Source: an uncultured Opitutaceae bacterium (GTDB lineage: Bacteria; Verrucomicrobiota; Verrucomicrobiia; Opitutales; Opitutaceae). Taken from it: a DNA stretch of 48,163 bases. The translations under genes were made by a program, and so were the position numbers. The notes beneath the pieces were generated by a model, which searched no databases, had not been told where the DNA came from, and saw nothing but the letters and a program-made list of their open reading frames with translations. Every line of letters begins with the position of its first letter. The stretch's first letter is position 1. This document shows positions 46,294 to 48,163 of the stretch, piece by piece. Location: contig CAIYUN010000021.1 of NCBI GenBank assembly GCA_903929355.1, positions 1 through 48,163 of the forward strand. Reading direction: 5' to 3'.

Positions 46294-46428
46294 CGAGGGG
46301 ATGGGAGGGTGGTTCAGGGTGAAATAGGTCGGCGGTTAAAACCACGGATGGACCAGGAGCGGCTCCGTCGCAATCGCGAACCCCTGACAACCTCATGCGC
46401 CCATGAACAGAATGTCACAATAATCGGC

Positions 46429-46462
46429 CTGACCCCATTGATATGCTGACCCCATTGATATG
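46429..46462. repeat. Tandem 17-bp repeat
   Basis: CTGACCCCATTGATATG occurs twice head to tail. Upstream is GTCACAATAATCGGC. The sequence resembles an end of a small mobile element more than a regulatory site, but no transposase is present. Confidence 0.7.
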
Positions 46463-46541
46463 CTCTGCTACGCCCAGGCTTCGCAGGACACCGTGGGGGA
46501 GAAAGATAAAGCGAAATAGAAAAAATCGGACGGGTGAATTG

Positions 46542-46652
46542 AACCACTGATGAACACTGATGAACACTGATGAACACTGATGAACACTGATGAACACTGA
46601 TGGGCACTGATCTCGGATTGCAATCAGTGAGGATAAGTGAGAATAAGTGGTT
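46542..46652. repeat. CACTGATGAA-type palindrome, copy C with expanded left arm
   Basis: The left arm contains seven 10-bp units: AACCACTGAT, five GAACACTGAT, and GGGCACTGAT. The right arm has only three units (ATCAGTGAGG-ATAAGTGAGA-ATAAGTGGTT). The spacer CTCGGATTGCA differs from copies A and B. The left arm therefore gained tandem units while the right did not. Confidence 0.9.
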
Positions 46653-46676
46653 CCAACCCTGTGGTGTTGTCGGAAT

Positions 46677-48062
46677 TTAGGGTTTGGTGTCGGACGGGAG
46701 GACGGGGACAAACCAGCCGGTGGTGCTCTGGTCCTCGACAAGGTAGTGCTGCGCGACCCGCTGCACGTCGGCGGCCGTGACTTTTTTCACCGCGTCGTCC
46801 ACCGTGTAGTAGAGCTGCCAGTCGCCACAGGCGATGCACTCGTTGAGGTTGCTGGCGACGGCCGAGGTGCCGTCGCGCTGGAAGGCCGAGCCGGCCAGCA
46901 TCATCGCCGTCGCGGTGGCGACTTCATGGTCGGTCACACCGTCCTTTTTGAGCCGCTCGATCTCGGCCAGGGCGGCTTTCTCCGCGTCCTCGTGCTTCAC
47001 CCCGGGGGCGAGCGGGATGAAGGTGAAAAACAGGGTGGGGTCGTGGTTGAAGTTCGGCCCGGTTGAGGCGCCGGTGGAGAGACCCTTGTCGGTGAGGGCC
47101 TTGTAGAGGCGGCTGTTCTTGCCGTCGCCGAGGATGGAGCCGAGCACGGAGAGAGCGGGGTAGTCGGGATCGGTGGCGGCGGGCATCTTGTGCGCGATTT
47201 CCACGACGCCGAGCTGGCCGGCGCGCCGGAGGCCGACGCGGCGGGGATAGGTCTGCTCCGGCTCCTCGGTGTAAATCTGGGGGATGGGCTTGGGCGAGCG
47301 CGGGATGGCGCCGTAGGATTTTTTGACCAGCTCCAGCGCGACCGTCGGCGTGATGTCGCCGATGACTGAGACGGTGGCGTTGTTGGGCCAGTAGAACGTG
47401 TCGTAAAACTCGCGCAGCTTGGCGATGGACACTGCCTCGATGTCACTGCGCCAGCCGATGGTCGGGTGGTGGTAGGGCTGCGCCATGAAGGCCGCGGCAA
47501 AGATTTCCTTCTCCAAGGCGTTGCCGGGCGAGTTCTCGCCGCGCTCAAACTCGTTGCGCACGACAAACATCTCCGGACGCCGGTCCGTCTCGCGCAAACT
47601 CAGGTTGCGCATCCGATCCGCCTCCAACTGGATGACTTCCGGCAGGTGGTCGCTGGCGATGGTGGCGAAGTAATCGGTGCGGTCGAGCCAGGTGGTGGCG
47701 TTGTAGCCCGCACCGAGCGGCTCCAGGATCTGGTCGTAGCCGGTGCCCCGCGAACGTTCGTAGTTCAACGATCCCTTGAACATGAGGTGTTCGAGCAGAT
47801 GGGTCGCCCCGGTCGTGCCGGTGACCTCGTTGCGCGAGCCGACATGGTAGGTGACGAGGAAGGTGAGCACCGGCGCCGAGTGGTCGGGCATCAGGAGCAC
47901 CTGGAGGCCGTTGGCGTCGAGGGTGTATTCGGAGATCCGGCCGAGGGTTTTCACGTAGGTGAAACCATCGATGGGGGCGGGAGCCGGCGGGGCCGGGTCG
48001 TCGGCGGCGCGCAAGACCGACAGCAGCAGCGCGAACACAGGGAGGAGCAGGCGAATTTTCAT
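46677..48062 (-). CDS. M16 family zinc peptidase, single-domain-pair type
   Basis: A 461-residue exported protein. The signal peptide is IRLLLPVFALLLSVLRAA. The inverted zinc motif HLLEH (H88, E91, H92) is followed by the distal ligand in VVRNEFERGENSP (E171). The second M16 half (about 260-440) contains YPRRVGLRRAGQLGVVEIAH, PALSVLGSILGDGKNSRLYK and the R/Y-type motif used for substrate binding. Such proteins cut peptides or misfolded fragments in the periplasm, often paired with a catalytically inactive partner; a partner gene would lie left or right but none is seen on the left. The ATG at 48062 starts the signal peptide. Confidence 0.93.
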   Translation of the reverse strand: MKIRLLLPVFALLLSVLRAADDPAPPAPAPIDGFTYVKTLGRISEYTLDANGLQVLLMPDHSAPVLTFLVTYHVGSRNEVTGTTGATHLLEHLMFKGSLNYERSRGTGYDQILEPLGAGYNATTWLDRTDYFATIASDHLPEVIQLEADRMRNLSLRETDRRPEMFVVRNEFERGENSPGNALEKEIFAAAFMAQPYHHPTIGWRSDIEAVSIAKLREFYDTFYWPNNATVSVIGDITPTVALELVKKSYGAIPRSPKPIPQIYTEEPEQTYPRRVGLRRAGQLGVVEIAHKMPAATDPDYPALSVLGSILGDGKNSRLYKALTDKGLSTGASTGPNFNHDPTLFFTFIPLAPGVKHEDAEKAALAEIERLKKDGVTDHEVATATAMMLAGSAFQRDGTSAVASNLNECIACGDWQLYYTVDDAVKKVTAADVQRVAQHYLVEDQSTTGWFVPVLPSDTKP

Positions 48063-48163
48063 GGGCGGGAGGAGGAACCGCAGCATGGGGATAAGTGCGC
48101 GCGCGCCAAGCCTGCGTTGCGGGGCTTGGCGGATTGGGGTGGAGCGCGTTGACCCCAACGCGC
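48063..48163. other. Upstream region of the M16 gene with palindrome at the window edge
   Basis: CGCCAAGCC (48104-48112) and GGCTTGGCG (48123-48131) form a 9-bp hairpin. The final 26 nt, 48138-48163, are the inverse copy of 15732-15757 inside chrA and include GCGCGTTG-ACCC-CAACGCGC. The element is cut by the window edge. No gene is seen. Confidence 0.7.

Larger units (their letters stand above)
46294..46676. other. Intergenic region between PIG-L and M16 genes
   Basis: Both flanking genes are on the minus strand. There is no supported gene. It holds a tandem 17-bp repeat (46429-46462), the expanded CACTGATGAA palindrome copy C (46542-46652), and an A-rich stretch. The PIG-L promoter should lie near 46300-46330 but is not clear. 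Confidence 0.6.

Noticed and set aside
46542-46612. Regular 10-bp repeats as a CRISPR array
   Set aside because: The repeats are contiguous without spacers, far too short, and form one arm of a palindrome; there are no cas genes.

Overview
The window is a GC-rich (roughly 65-70 %) Gram-negative chromosome segment whose gene content points to the Opitutaceae or a close relative in the Verrucomicrobiota. The reasons are two PEP-CTERM exported proteins, a TIGR03118 protein, a B. subtilis-type sdhC-A-B complex, a dnaG-rpoD pair, many TPR proteins, few Shine-Dalgarno sites, and intergenic gaps full of short-word palindromic repeats. This assignment is by family resemblance; no rRNA or tRNA gene was seen. 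The coding map is 39 genes, all of chromosomal character.

Layout. 1-3275: a tandem repeat, then (minus) sixA, a hybrid histidine kinase with a degenerate receiver, and pdxH. 3406-7937: a secreted trypsin-like protease fused to about 13 TPRs, and an M20 peptidase. 8388-9874: an ECF-type sigma factor with a membrane partner. 9954-17391: kdsD, a LysM lipoprotein, an aminotransferase, a two-helix membrane protein, a UGT-like glycosyltransferase, a chromate transporter and a transglutaminase-like protein. 17543-21404: three exported proteins in a row (TIGR03118, PF04185-like phosphoesterase, PEP-CTERM). 21797-27105: an SPFH protein, and the minus-strand group dnaG-rpoD-lipoprotein-tatA. 27324-32018: a DUF362-like protein, a GH28 glycosidase, FKBP and Nudix genes, and a porin with a clear terminator. 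32559-39135: a Pro-rich exported protein, a GreA-like factor, a PaaK-like adenylating enzyme, a second PEP-CTERM protein and a divergent TPR membrane protein. 39274-43229: sdhC-sdhA-[four-helix-bundle cassette]-sdhB. 43632-48062: a membrane/TPR protein, a PIG-L deacetylase and an M16 peptidase.

The most unusual material is between and inside genes. (1) A four-helix-bundle (S23/Avd-like) gene with its own Shine-Dalgarno sits inside the sdh operon, framed by about 30-bp inverted arms built from the word GATTTACGA; its stop codon lies in the right arm. (2) At least ten other gaps hold palindromes built the same way from other 7-11-nt words (CACTGATGAA, CACGGATTA, TTCCTGATT, CGTTCTCCT, CACAGAGG and so on), some present in several copies and one with an arm expanded to seven 10-bp units. 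(3) Three REP-like pairs carry GTAG at the foot of a hairpin and a closing CTAC or related stem; two of them lie inside longer terminal inverted repeats beginning GGTGGTG. (4) A perfect 26-bp palindrome overlaps the start codon of a PEP-CTERM gene. (5) A palindromic repeat found elsewhere in the window lies in frame inside chrA.
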